Shown: positions 20,968 to 33,234, counted from the first letter of the stretch. The stretch: 64,000 bases of DNA from Streblospio benedicti (GCA_019095985.1 CM032659.1:8289032-8353031); one strand, 5' to 3'. Numbers and translations: made by a program. Notes: a model not told the origin generated them from the sequence alone.

Positions 20968-21773
20968 TTTGCCTAACCTCTAAACCTGCATTCATGTTTT
21001 TGCCTCTTGTTCATTTGTTATCAATTTATTTCTAAACATCTACTCAACAAAATCAACTTAATCATCAGCATTCCAATGCTAAATAAATTGAAACCTGCAT
21101 TCACCAGTTTGTCTTCAATTTTTGCGTATATAAACACACTGGCTCAAATTCGTGGTCAACAACAACAACAACTTTACCTTCACATTTCGATGTTTCTAGA
21201 AGGGATGGGCAAATTTACAATAGCATCAATTATCAATTTATTTCTAAACATCTATTGATATATATTTTGAGCATAGAACAACAAAATGCAAAGAACTTAA
21301 TCATCTTAGCTATTCCAATGTTAAATGGTAAAATGACAAAAGTTGGAACATTTTGGTGCCCCATCTTATTGTATCTTGGATCATAAATAAACTATTTGCA
21401 AACTACAATAAGTATGGTCTTTGAATTGTTATCCCGTAGCAGTGAAATAAAATTTGTTTATGTTGCCTCGCTCCTGATATGACTTTTTAACCTCAACCTA
21501 TTTATTATGCCATTTTGAAGGAAAAATTTTTACCATATTTCAACTATGACAACTTCTCGTTGTTGACAAGGATATAAGTTTTTTCTTAATGTCATTATGA
21601 AATAACCACTAAGATGCAACCTCGAAATCTTACCATTTATGCCTCAACTACGCACTTGTTTGAATATCTTGAATATCATCGGTATGATGAGTTATCGAAC
21701 ACGCTCAATGTTACCTTTAGTTAGGGGACTGTAATTATATTCTGTGTTTGACATTTTTTTTCTAAAATTATTT
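20968..21773. other. AT-rich non-coding stretch
   Basis: Mostly repeat A sequence up to 21590. Then about 60 bp (21713-21773) recur at 41222-41290. No gene seen. Confidence 0.5.
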
Positions 21774-22354
21774 CAGGCTCTCCAGCATTCCTACCTTTTC
21801 CTACTTTTCCTACTTTTTCCTACTTTTTTGAAATGGCTCCTACTTTTTCCTACTTTTTTCAAAAAACTCCTATTATTCCTACTTTTTTGTAAATTGGAAA
21901 AAAAATATAATCACACATTGCAACGTTTTAAACTATGTTTTGTAAAGTATTTTTACAGAAGATGTTTAGTGGGTATGTTCTTTTCCTAGCAGTGTGGTCC
22001 GGGTTCATTGATCCATAACCCCGCCATCAACCTATGTTCTCTAAGGACTGCTTTCATCAACATGACTTACATTACTAAAAGTAGTTTGCTTTTAATAACT
22101 ATTGACATCATATAGAAACAATGCGCCATTTGATATAGTTTTGCATGTAAATGTTTGATGCTCTTTTTATGTCTCTAGACTCGACCCCAATGATGCTTTG
22201 CTGAGGGGACTAGATTTTTACGAAATTTCCAAACTACATATATTCTTTTATTTAATTGTGTTTTCTTTATTTTCAAATAACAAAACATTAATGCTAGAAG
22301 ATTAAATTTTACAAATTTCTTTAGTACTTTTGATTTTTGTTTTAAACAGTTGTT

Positions 22355-23200
22355 AGGTACTTCATCATCATCATCTTTGGTATTTTGATTAACGCGCAGG
22401 TGCTCAGGCAACATCCATATCAGTGGACGTCCCTTCCAGGTAGCTAGCTTGCTACACACATGGTTGCTTTTCAAATGTCTTTGTCATGAGGTTCAGTTTT
22501 GAGAGTTTCCAGTCTTTCTGATCCCTCTGTCACCTGCTTCCATGTCGTCTCAGATCTCCCTCCACAACTTCCTGATACATGCATGTCACATGCTGTCTTT
22601 ATTCCACTGCTTCACCGTTCCATCGTCCATACCAACGGAGCCTTCTTTCCCTTAGAATAAGGTCCAGGTCCTTCTTGCTGAGAATCGTCAGAAGTTCATT
22701 TGACCTGGAGGTGGCCACATCTTCCGGCCTCACATTGCAGATCTGTCTAATCATTGCCATGTCGTCACGCTGCAGATGATGAAGATTTGGCTTGGTCAAG
22801 GGTGGCCAGTGCCATCTTTCAATAGCATGGAGTATTGCACCCTGCCCAAAAGTGCTGTCCGCATGACCCCTCTTCTTGTATGAAAGGTTGCGATTTTGGT
22901 TTGGTTGCAATGTCACAGCCATCATGTTGTCTGCCATCAATTGGTCTCGCGGTTCCCTGGCATCGTCTACAATTTGTGTCCTATGTCAGGTGTTTCAGCC
23001 CGCTGCATTTCTTGTGCACCCACTTCTTGCAGCCTTTGCAGATGCTGTTTCTTCCTACTCTAGTGCAGCAGACAGCACAGGGGACCTTGCCTGAGTTCTG
23101 GAAAAGATCCAGATCAGTACCGCAATTCATGATCTTCGTCTTCCTTGCATTCACTCTCAGACCCTTTTTCTCCATACATTTATTCTTTACTTTTGAGAAT
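22355..23200 (-). mobile_element. 5'-truncated LINE, reverse-transcriptase carboxyl end
   Basis: Reading on the minus strand: MEKKGLRVNARKTKIMNCG (thumb region, 'GL.VN..KTK.M'), then a Cys-rich stretch, CAVCCTRVGRNSICKGCKKW, then RRLRWYGRW, and WKGRPLIWMLPE towards the end. This order is typical of the end of non-LTR retrotransposon polyproteins. Several frame changes and stops are present. The element ends with a short GATGATGATGATGAA tail near 22360, as LINE tails do. 5' truncation is normal for LINE copies. Confidence 0.7.
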
Positions 23201-23239
23201 TTTGGTATCAATAACTTGGGCTCTTTACAGTGATTTAAT

Positions 23240-23385
23240 GTCAGGCTACATACAAAGGGTTTATTATAAACACAAGTCGTAGGAGCACATATGCAGCATC
23301 TGTGTATGTCATGCAATTCGCACTCAGTTCGTAAATAAATATCAAAGTCAGGCTACATACAAAGAGTTTATTATAAACACCATGA
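23240..23385 (+). repeat. Short tandem duplication (about 105-bp period)
   Basis: GTCAGGCTACATACAAAG followed by TTTATTATAAACAC occurs at about 23240 and 23346. Confidence 0.6.
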
Positions 23386-23639
23386 ATCTGTAGCAGACCT
23401 ATTTTTACAATTAGATGCATCTATAAATATTGATGACCAATTTCTATAGATGCAAACACATCTTATGTGTTTATGGACTAAGTTGATATGGTGTAGCTTA
23501 ACCCGGCTTTACTTCTTTTAGATTGTTCTTTTGCCTTTTTAATGTTTGTCTTAGTTTGTTTGCTTTTTATTTTAATCATAGCATCATGACCTGTGTATGT
23601 GTACAAAATGATGTTTACACCTAAAACCTTGTAACAGCT

Positions 23640-23712
23640 CACTGTTTGGGATGATAGTATCCTTCTGGTTTCAAAACTTGGGTTTGTGAGTTCGAGTCCC
23701 TCCAGGGCCATT
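23640..23712 (+). repeat. tRNA-like 3' half (SINE remnant)
   Basis: GAGTTCGAGTCCC is a good polymerase III B box/T arm, followed by TCCAGGGCCA as an acceptor-like end. No full cloverleaf or A box was found, so this is not called a tRNA gene. Confidence 0.3.
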
Positions 23713-24199
23713 TGATATAGTTAAATGGACGCTTAGGATTGTAAAACCTGTCTTCAGCTATGTCCATCATGAGAGAATTTCCTTCGTAGAAAGATGTGAG
23801 AGAGTTTGTAGAAAATGTCTTAGCAAAGAAATAGCCAGCTCAAAAGCCTCTGCACATGAATGCATGGTAAATTTGTACAAGCAAAGATGACAACATACAG
23901 TGATAACTTAAATTAGTTCCTACTTTTTTACAATATCTTCCAACTTTTTCCTACTTTTCTCCTACTTTTTTATAATGTGCTGCTGGAGAGCCTGTTTTTT
24001 CCATACGGTCGGGAAAAAAAAGGTCATGGTCTCATAACGGTCGGTTGGCATAAAAAATAAAAAAACATGGCAGTTTTATGTTGATACGGTAGCAAGACAA
24101 AAAAAAACAACAAATAAAATAAACAATAAGAAAATCAAACCACCTACCTATCTTTTATCTGTGCCGAGTATTTGTACAATTGGAAATGCATTTTGTATG

Positions 24200-24400
24200 A
24201 ATCACTAACTATTCGACGTCCACATTTGATCAGTAGTTTCCCAATCGCCTATGTTGTAACCCGGAATAAAAGATATAATTAGATGAGGTATGGGAGATGA
24301 ATAATTTAAGTTTTCGGAAGAAAATATAACAATTTCGACATCGCCATGATAGGTGCCTTACCAGATGCAAAAAATAAACAACACAAGCAAGTACCCGCCA
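24200..24400 (-). repeat. Diverged copy of the orphan-ORF repeat
   Basis: Words such as CATTTGATCAGTAGTT, GCCAATCGCCT-like and TAGATGAGG.A.GGGAGA.GAATAAT match 48040-48180 and 50195-50330 with many changes. Confidence 0.6.
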
Positions 24401-24538
24401 TTTGATTGGTCAAAATCACATGGGCATCCTTTACGCACTAGCATTGTGACAGATTCCTAATGGTGCTTTCCATAACGAGGTTCATGGCATGATAGCGTTT
24501 ATCACATGTTTACACGGCGATTTAAGCCAAGAATACTG

Positions 24539-24701
24539 TGGTGTATGGGCTTGAGAAGTTCTGTATTTAAACAAGAAAGCATTTGGTCACACGGTTTATT
24601 CCTTCTCTTTCCCGCTCGCACATTTCTGTGACGTTGCCCGCGTGCACAGTTTACATTATGAACATTCCTTGTATCTAGGCGAACCACTGGGGTGTTTACC
24701 A
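24539..24701 (-). repeat. 3' LTR of the gypsy-like fossil
   Basis: Direct repeat of 26931-27092; on the minus strand it starts TGGTAAACACCCCAGTGG and ends CCCATACACCA. Confidence 0.85.
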
Positions 24702-26930
24702 CATTCCCCCACCACTTTCAAAAAAAAAGAAGAAATCCCTTGGTAGTATTGAATATGAAATAAACATGGTAACATTTGATACATAAAAAGTAAACCACAA
24801 CAATGACAAGAAACATTAATAACAAAGAAAAATTTACAAAGTAAAATACAAAATGATCTCATGGAGCAACATCAATCATATAATACGTTGTAAAACTTGG
24901 CAACATTTGACAACCAACAAATGAAGACATGAGTGTCTAAATGCAATCTGATTGGCAACTTCACGAAACAAGTAACAGTGAAATACATATCATGGTAACA
25001 TCAAATACACAAATAATAAAATAATCAATATACATTGACCTATACTGTCAAAATGTGCAGGTGCAACCCAAGTCAATGAAAAGTGGAAGAAGGGCCTCAG
25101 GATAACAGTAAGAGCTAAAACAAAAATGACCTGCTGGTGTTGTTGCATTACCCTAAGTCATAATCTTTCAGTCTAGAGGGTAATTATATGCTTCTTGATG
25201 ACCTCCTAATGAGAGCTTGAATGTCCTGGTCCTTGCTGTCCTGGCCTTTGTTTCCTTCCCATTCATGAGTCTCTACAGGTAGTTCTTCATGGCTGTCTCC
25301 ACTTGTGACACTTTGCTCTCAGTTGGGTGGTTGTTGAGTTCTGCTTCATCTGAATTGAGTTTTTTCATTTGGTTTGTGTTTCTCAATCACTTTTACTCTT
25401 CTACTGAAAGGGATCCGCCTCATAGGTTGCGCCACCGGTTGGACGTCCTTGTTGATGTGGAATTTTAGCTTGTAGTCTTTTAGCTTCCCCAAACCTGAAA
25501 ACACTGCAGGGTACTTTGCTTTCATGTCTGCCATTATGTGGTCTTTTGGTCTTGGGGCATTGGTTGAATTACACCTTAAACTAAGAATGCCTAAATTCAT
25601 ACTATCTTCTCGACCAATAAGTGTGGGTACATTTTTATCTATAACAACAAACTTGATGTTAACCTCATGGCTACCTCTTACACAGCATTTTAGTTCACAA
25701 CACCCAACAGTTTCAAGTGGTAACTTGCTACCATATGTATAAACATTCTTAGTAAATTTAGGCAACTGTAAAGAATTGCTAACATTTATTTTTTTTAAAT
25801 TGTCAAGAGACATTATGCTACAATCTGACCCAGAGTCTATGATTGCTGCAATTTGCTTAGAATTATTAATGAACAATTCTACATCATTTTGTACCAAGTT
25901 GGTATGCAGATTAAAAATACAATCATACTCATCATCATCACCGTCCATGGGCTCACCATTTTGTTCATCATGGGGGTTGTCAACACAGCGTACAAATCTC
26001 TTGCCTTTGCCCGTCGATCGTGCCCCGTCATGGTGTCTTGATGTGGTGCCCCTTGTCCCCGCTTCCTGCTTGGGGGTTGAACGTTCTCTCTGATTTGGTG
26101 CTGGTCTTTCTGCTGGCTTTCCCCTTGCCTGGGTCGCATCGTCTTTATCGCCTTCCTTCTTGGTACGGCAACAGACCTCGTAGTGGCCCCTGGTGTTGTA
26201 TTTTTCACATATGTGGTCTCTCGATCGCCTGCAATCACGGCCGTAGTGTCCGATAGCATTGCACCTGTAGCAACGACGGACAGGCTTGTATGAAAGCGCA
26301 TTTACACTACTCTGAGGGTTGAGGTTTAAAGCTTCTTTATTGTGGAATTCACTACACACTGTCAGCAGGGATGATAGATCAAGGTTTTCAGTCCGGTATA
26401 GCTTTGATCGTAGGTTGTCATCATGTAGAAACTGTATTACTTTGTCACGTATTTGGTTGTCTTTTTCTGTACCATATTCGCAATTTTCAGCAGTTCTCTT
26501 CAAGCGGGTCACAAAATTGTGGACAGTCTCATTGTCTCCAGGTTTCATTTCCAGGAACGTTTGTCTGGCTCTAGGGATGTTCTCTTTCACTGAGAAATGA
26601 TCGTTCAGACACGTTACCAATTTTTCGAAATCGTCGATGGCCTACAAGATGTAGTAGTAGTGCCCTTTTCTGAGTCTTGTTCTCTATCCCCGACGCGCTG
26701 CAGTACAGTTGGAATTCCTCCTTCCACCGTTTCCACTTTTGATTCAGTGTCGATTGGTCCCCAATAGTGTCAAGAAATCCTGGGGCTGGCAGCCCTGCCA
26801 ACGCTACAAATCCCGGTTGAGCCATCTCTAGATCTAGTCTTATTATTTTCATCTACTGACTTTTTCACAGGCTATGGTCTATCAGTATCACTGCACGGGT
26901 GTTTGGTACACTATCCTCGTCGCCAATATG

Positions 26931-27092
26931 TGGTGTATGGGCTTGAGAAGTTCTGTATTTAAACAAGAAGCATTTGGTTACACGGTTTATTCCTTCTCTT
27001 TCCCGCTCGCACATTTCTGTGACGTTGCCCGCGTGCACAGTTTACATTATGAACATTCCTTGTATCTAGGCGAACCACTGGGGTGTTTACCA
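26931..27092 (-). repeat. 5' LTR of the gypsy-like fossil
   Basis: Direct repeat of 24539-24701. The right flank passes at once into the hAT-copy sequence that starts TCTGTCTCTTTCAACATC, also found at 42436 and 47092. Confidence 0.85.
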
Positions 27093-29170
27093 TCTGTCTC
27101 TTTCAACATCTTAACAATGTTATCAAATGACTGAGGTTGGCGTAGCAACTTTAGAACAAGTGCTTTATAATAGAAATTCTGATGTTTGTAAAACGAAAAT
27201 TATACAATATTAAAATAATATGCCGACCACTCAAGGCTCTCAATAACTTTTAATGAAGCAGGCTTATTCAGAAAAGAAGCAGGCAGGGGGGTCTGTGGGG
27301 TGCAGCCCTTCCAGCTTTTGGAGAAATTTGGCGATCTGAGGCTGAATTTAGCTCACTTTAAAGTAAAAATCATAGCCAAACGCAGACAAAATTTTATTAT
27401 ATGCATTATATATGCATTGTGATTTACATCTTGGTTATCTTGATTACTCATTGACTGAAATGATATTGACAACAACTGATAATCTTCATATAGCTTGGAA
27501 GATCTTTGCTCCAATTCAAATTTGCTTGCTTTGGTGTGATCACTTAAGGCAGAGGTTTTGGAATTAATGCTAGGGTGAGGGTTACAACTTTATGAGTTTT
27601 CCACCATTCTTGGCAGGTAGTGTTTTGCTGCTCATTCATAAATCTTTCGATTTCTTTGTTTATAATATCTTGCTTAGTTCTGTAATAGAATATAAAAAAA
27701 CATTGTAGTATTTTAGTTTCAACACTGGTGCTATTGTGATTCAAAATAATTACTTGAAAATATAAATTTGAAACATGGGGACAGTACAAACTATATAACT
27801 GAAAGGAAGTCATCAAAATCAACATCTCTACGACTACTTTCTGTGTTGACATCTTTCTTTATCTCGAAGATAGGGAGTCGTGGTTGGTCATCATTTAAGG
27901 GAGTCGCAGGTTCAGTACCATTTGTGTCTGCTTCTACAGCTTCAACCTTGATCTGTGCTGAAACATATTACGTGTACACATAGTTGTAGTCAAATATTCA
28001 TGCCCAAAGTTTTGTGTTATAAATCAAAACATTTGATTAATATATTATAGAGGTAACAAGCTACATACCATATTCTATTTCAAATGCCATCTCCTTCAGA
28101 TATATTTTTGCCAATGAAATTTGATGCACATCCATAAACTGAAGTATTTTAAATCTTGGATCAAGCAATGATGCCATAGAGCACCCAGGACTTACAACAA
28201 TCCCACATGACCACGTTGTTGTCTTCATATTTTTTTTCACACAGCTGACACGATTCGTTGTTCTCATCGCTGATTTTACATGCGCTAGTTTCGGTATGTG
28301 GGGAGACTCCACACCTCTCCTCATAACTCTTAATGGGTATACACATGCTTCCTGTCACCCTCATCACTTGCTCAGCACGTCTTTTCACAATCACATAGCG
28401 AGATTATATCATGTACCTTCAATAGGTCTTCCATTTCAATTCTATGACCTTTCGATCCTACGTGGAACACGGCTTAACTCCCCTTTGATTCATGTACAGA
28501 GCCACCTCCTCCAGTGACCCTAACCCCTGAAAATTATTGTCCTTAACTTATTCACACTTACATGTGTGGCCATTCATGTGGTAAACCGGCCCTTGTTTCT
28601 CCCATTAGCCACTGCATATATTTGTTTAGTTGTAGTTACCTTGGCCATGTCTTTTATCTATGTTTCCCTGGTTTGTACGGTTGCAGGTGATTTCTGGTAC
28701 TGCTTCATCATTTACAATTCTTACTGTTCATATGGTTGGATGAGTTATCCAGATTATCCAGATCTTATCTCAGTTCATAAAATTTTATCTCGGTTCATAA
28801 AACACACCACAGGACCACCACACTGTGCTACTTTTTTATACAGTACTTTGCCTTGCATGAAATGCTGAAAAGATAATCACACAAGAAAAAAATCCCAACA
28901 TATAAACAATAATAAAATTAAAAACTTTTTTCAACTTTGTGTATTCAGCACTACTAAATGCGTTTAGAACATCCACTGCTACTTTATGCGTTGCCGCGCA
29001 AGAGACACAAGAAAAAAATCCCACATCAATATCACTTTTAAATCCTATGGCACACCACTTTGTCAATGTTTTTTTTTTATCTATAGGATCTTATAATTCT
29101 CACTATCCACTTTTGTACATTCCAAATCATTTGGTAAAAGCATTTATTGTCTAAAACCTTTCAATTTAGA
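27093..29170 (-). mobile_element. hAT (ZBED-like) transposase remnant, copy 1, with introns
   Basis: Minus-strand exons can be joined by AG/GT borders. About 28069-28324 carries SLLDPRFKILQFMDV, the 'ASLLDPRFK' block of ZBED-type hAT transposases. Exon 27754-27957 reads VEAVEADTNGTEPATPLN and SSRRDV.FDDFLSDI. Exon 27544-27679 reads KTKQDIINKEIERFMNEQQ then CQEWWKTHKVVTLTLALIP, the 'EI..Y......WW..' dimerisation region. Upstream (about 28170-28260) a CQLCEKKYEDNNVVMWDC stretch resembles a PHD-type zinc finger. The N-terminus and most catalytic motifs were not found. Copies at 42431 and 47092 are about 95% similar by eye. Confidence 0.65.
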
Positions 29171-29334
29171 ATTTGACGAAGTCATTCGGGCACACGCCAA
29201 TAAGGCACACGTGTGTTTTCTTGTTTATGTTCAATACGGCTCGGCACACGTGCGTTTGTTGTCACTGGTAGACCCGCACAGACAGGAAATGGAAGTGAGG
29301 GTTTTCTTGAGAATAGAAAATGCTTTGCAAATTG

Positions 29335-29510
29335 GGATTGCGTCCTGCTCTACCACAGATTCATAGTAAAAACTTCAAAGTTCTGCTGACTCCCCAATTA
29401 ATAACATAGGTAACATCTGGACAATCTATACCCATTCCAAATGCTTGTGTGGCAAGCACTATCCTTATGTTGGATTCTTTCTTACTGAATTCATCAGAGG
29501 TGATTTTTTT
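29335..29510 (-). pseudogene. RecQ-type DNA helicase fragment (motifs V-VI)
   Basis: Minus strand: ITSDEFSKKESNIRIVLATQ, then AFGMGIDCPDVTYVINWG, then YYESGRAGRNP. The first two lie in one frame and the last in another, because two extra bases (TG) lie just before the GRAGR codons. 'AT.AFGMGID.PDV..VI' and 'ESGRAGR' are motifs V and VI of the RecQ family. No motif I-IV was found around it and splice sites are unclear. It could be from a host gene or from a helicase-bearing transposon (Academ-like). Confidence 0.65.
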
Positions 29511-29602
29511 TCAGCCTGGGCCGAAGTTGCTCTATGAAAGATCCTAACCAAACAATTACTTGAAAAGCGTGAAATCAACATTTCTTTATTTATTTTATTA
29601 TT

Positions 29603-29638
<36 letters not shown>

Positions 29639-31891
29639 TACCTGAGGAAGCTCTGATTTATACCTGAGTATTATATTTTATTATGAAGAGCAGCTGATGG
29701 AGTGAAAATTTGTATTTAATAAATATTTCGTACCCTTTTGACTTTATTTAAACTTGTATTATATTTTATTATGGTAAGAGCAGCACCTAGAACATTTTGT
29801 AATACTACAGATTATTAACATGTAAACCAATATGTAAACATTAACACATAAACATCACCATATAGATATTAAAAAGCAATTACTTACTCGATGCTAATCG
29901 GATTATCTCTATCACGAATGTTTGGAAAGGATCCATTTTTACGTTGACAATAACAATTTCAAAATGTATAAAGTTAAAGCGATTCACCACTGAATCTGTT
30001 TACAGTAACTAAGAAACCATGGTTACTACATAGGTACGTTTGTCGTATCGTGTAGCAAACGTTTTATTTGAAGTGTACTTTTATGTTCACCTGATTCACT
30101 TATTACAGCAGAACCGCTAACCGGCGCGTTAAAGGAAATCTTTAGGACGTGTTACAGCCAATAAAACACGAATTTTTAATGTGCGTGGGCTGTTTTTCTT
30201 CGACTAAAAAATCGGTGTGCATTCTTTAACTGTGATTAACTTTATAACCATCGAATATTTTAAACTCAAAATGCCCATACTGATAGATAAACCTTCTAGC
30301 TATACGGCCATATACTTTTCAAAGCAAAATATTCTATGGTTCCCAAGTTATAACACCTGAAAATTATGTACTCAAATTGGCCCCTTTTAGAGGAGACGTC
30401 TCTCTACGAAGTTTTTTTTATTCCCATGCAGTGGGCACGTATCTTCGTCAATGATATGAAATAAGGGTTTTTAAGGATTGGTTGTGTGATAATGAAGTGA
30501 GTATTTTGTTGGTTGAACATGATTTACATGCTTTAGACTGTAAGCTGTCACATGAAGACAAAAACAATAGAATATCAATATTGACAAAGCAATACAAAAT
30601 TCCATCACCACGTTAGGGCTCATATGGATCTAAGAACACCTGTAATTAGTAGATATTTAGCCAATTATGTCAAGAATACAAGTAATTGAACCCAACTGTA
30701 TCAACTGGGTAGAGTAACATGTACATGTATTTAGCAATCAGTAGCTTTACATTTTTTTGCTTGTAGATTCTGTTAGTTTTATTGAGTGTCCCAGTTACCT
30801 ATATGATCGCACATGTATAAGTTTCAACATAATGCTGAGTAGCAGTTTTTATTCATAACAGCAAAGATTATTCTAATAAGATAAGATAAGATTAATTTAT
30901 TTGAGAAATCACATGCGTATTAAAACATATATGCATAGACATATCAGATGCAAAAATAATCACCGTTCCAATACTTATCAATGTACAATGTACACATAAC
31001 GTAACACTATGTCATAAGAGTAGTAAGACTATATTTTATAACACACTATGAAAAATATGTTATTTCGTCATTTTGTATCATAGATTAAGAGAAATTAACA
31101 AAGTTCACTGAAATATATAACCAAACCTATTATATACAGTACACTGGAATATCCAGGATTTCTTCACCAATGGGCGATGTGCGTCGAATCTTGTCAAAGC
31201 ACAAGCAAAACACGTACCGGCGCATCCCAATTAAATGATGATATTTTAGGTGAGCCACTGGATCTGTCACTACTGTACTAGCTTACGAATAAACAGGTCA
31301 GAAAGTTCATCACACAAAGACGTGTACATTGCAACCATTGACGGCAATACAAGATAAACCACAATGATTCATTACAACCATCTACAACTTACAAGTGTAC
31401 AGTGAGCAATATTTTATATCAAAAATCAAATTCAAAAAGCCAATCAGAATATATTCATGCATAAGCACTTGTTTAGATATCCATACTATGAACACTGAAT
31501 ATTATATAGACTTAAAATACATAATCAAGCAACCTTTAACCGACTATCAATTTTAGTTGGCATCATCACCGCTCTCTAGAGCTCCAAAAGTAAAAGTTTG
31601 TTTCCAAGTGTTATATTATTAGCATTACCATTATACAGACCTATGTTCTTCTGTGTTGTGATCTAATGTGTGATTGTAGAGCTTGTCTGGAGCTAAACTC
31701 AACGTGGCATATGTGGCATACTGTGGTCCTAAGGGGTACGGTTGGCTGCCCTTGCGCCAAAAAAATAAATCTGCCGTTCACGAATCCAAACTGTATCTGC
31801 GGGAAACACAAGCAGCAAATATTATCTTCCTATTGACTTAAGAAGCACTGAATATGGACCTTTGGACACTAAAAAAAATCAGACTCTGAGA
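29511..31891. other. Gene-poor stretch
   Basis: Holds a (TTTA)n microsatellite at about 29580-29640 and AT-rich DNA. No ORF with a recognisable domain on either strand. Confidence 0.5.
29580..29640 (+). repeat. (ATTT)n microsatellite
   Basis: About ten consecutive TTTA/ATTT units following a short TTA run. Confidence 0.9.
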
Positions 31892-31991
31892 NNNNNNNNN
31901 NNNNNNNNNNNNNNNNNNNNNNNNNNNNNNNNNNNNNNNNNNNNNNNNNNNNNNNNNNNNNNNNNNNNNNNNNNNNNNNNNNNNNNNNNNN
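31892..31991. other. Assembly gap (100 N)
   Basis: Exactly 100 unknown bases, the usual placeholder for a gap of unknown size. The right side resumes inside segmental repeat copy B, so mis-joining through the repeat is possible. Confidence 0.98.
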
Positions 31992-32550
31992 ACAAAAAGA
32001 TTGTTGTAATTCATATTCACTACAGAGTTTTGATTAGGGATTGATCAGGTGAGGTGACTTTATTGGACAAAGAGAAAGACAATGGCAGCTGGCTTTCAGA
32101 TATGTCCTGCTAATCAAACAAATACAGTAAGACACACAGACAAGTAACCCTCAAATACCTACTCGTCCTGCAAAAAATGTACTCGTCCTCCTTATGCAAA
32201 CTATATCTGTCTGACAAACTATTCAGAATTGCTCATCGTCAAAAGGACAAGTTTCTAAAAATTAGCACTAGTCATCCACTAGTTTTTACTAGTCAATACG
32301 AGCGGACAAGTGGCTAATCCTGACCCTGAGACAGACAGGCTTCAATAAGACAGGCAGACTAATACTTAAAACATATCATTACAGGAATTTAAACTGCAAG
32401 ATCAAAGTCGATGTTGGATATGCACTGTGTTGAGAGATTTTCTAGTGTTCTTTTATATTCACCCATTCTTCCTCTTATCTAAAGTATTCTTCCTTTGAGT
32501 AATACAAATCTTGAAATAGTTTAGGTGTATTCTTCAATGTTTATTTGCAG

Positions 32551-32716
32551 AGTGTAACATATTCCAGTGGTATCCGAAGACGTTTAATCATCGTATGAAT
32601 ACATTTGGGGAGAGAAACCCATTCGCTTTCAACACCGATGCGTGTAAAAAAGTTTGCTTGTGGGATAAAGATTGTCGTGGATTTCATTTTGTCGGCAACC
32701 CTAATCCATCAAACAG
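32551..32716 (+). CDS. PAN module 3, first exon (copy B)
   Basis: Same length and splice sites as 20286-20451; reads ECNIFQWYPKTFNHRMNTF and CLWDKDCRGFHFVGN, then PNPSNR (T to P). Open. It may be a further module of the same gene, a second gene, or the other haplotype. Confidence 0.65.
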
Positions 32717-32779
32717 GTAAACATTATTTTTTTTTAAATTTATACTGGTTTTCAGCAACAACAACAAAACAACAACAGA

Positions 32780-32922
32780 TTTAATGGCCAAAATTGTCTA
32801 CCACCTCTAGATTACTATTGCTGTCATTACCGATCATCAAATCTTCGGCGATTTATTATTATTTACGACATGTCGTAAACCTACACTCCCTTTGCGCATG
32901 CGTGCCCTGCTGTATAAAACCA
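32780..32922. mobile_element. Partial copy of the TGGCCAAAAT MITE
   Basis: About 143 bp identical to the first part of 33235-33469, lying between sequence that is continuous in copy A (AACAACAACAG then TTTTCATATCTCC). Confidence 0.7.
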
Positions 32923-33234
32923 GATTTTCATATCTCCTATTTTTTATTTCCTCTGAAAGTCATAAAGAACGGTCTGGCTTGTGTATAAAATCTATTGTTT
33001 TGAAAACTTTGAATTTGATTATAATAGATGCTTACTGTGTTGGTTGTTTCTCTTCTTTTTTTACTACAAACAGCTTGGATATTTTGTCAAGATTGTAAGG
33101 TATCAAACCTGTTCTTTGCCAACCGCCAAGTACCCTGGTACATTGTTTTTGGTCCAGTGCTTTATTGTCGTTCTTTTCACCAACTGGGCAAATTGACCAT
33201 TTTGATTCTATTAAGATATAGCACAAGAAATATG

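Larger units (their letters stand above)
19655..21590 (+). repeat. Segmental repeat A (PAN3 cassette)
   Basis: Matches 31992-33920 (copy B) and in part 45036-45787 (copy C, without the PAN exon). Unlike B, copy A lacks two MITE insertions, so it gives their empty sites. Confidence 0.8.
21774..23994. mobile_element. hAT-like TIR element, composite
   Basis: Ends are CAGGCTCTCCAGCA (21774-21787) and its perfect reverse complement (23981-23994). Both subterminal regions are full of 'cctacttttt' repeats, as in hAT subterminal arrays. A related empty site at about 41280-41292 runs straight from the left flank to the right flank. No transposase of its own is visible. Inside lie a 5'-truncated LINE (minus) and a tRNA-like box, so it is non-autonomous and has been a landing site. 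Confidence 0.7.
24539..27092 (-). mobile_element. Compact Ty3/gypsy-like LTR element (fossil)
   Basis: Two direct LTRs of about 163 bp (TG...CA on the minus strand) flank about 2.2 kb. Next to the 5' LTR is TTGGCGACGAGGATAG, a primer-binding-site-like sequence of the Mag/SURL kind. Next to the 3' LTR is a purine-rich tract (minus strand, 24702-24722). Parts seen, in order: gag with retroviral-type zinc knuckle CYRCNAIGHYGRDC (about 25,900-26,850), an aspartic protease core with IIDSGSDCSIMS (about 25,600-25,850) and the very start of the RT region (PMRRIPFSRRVKVIEK). No RT core, RNase H or integrase is present. It is broken, with few breaks in what remains. The LTRs differ at only about two positions, so insertion was recent. 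No clear target duplication. Confidence 0.85.

Noticed and set aside
23640-23712. A complete tRNA gene
   Set aside because: Only a T-arm/B-box-like half is seen; no A box or pairing acceptor stem.
25524-26600. Several plus-strand open frames over the gypsy-like element
   Set aside because: Antisense shadows of the gag/protease region.
29580-29640. Telomere- or satellite-like repeat
   Set aside because: It is a simple (ATTT)n microsatellite, not a TTAGGG array or higher-order satellite.
31838-32044. Open frames spanning the N run
   Set aside because: They exist only because N is read through; not real.
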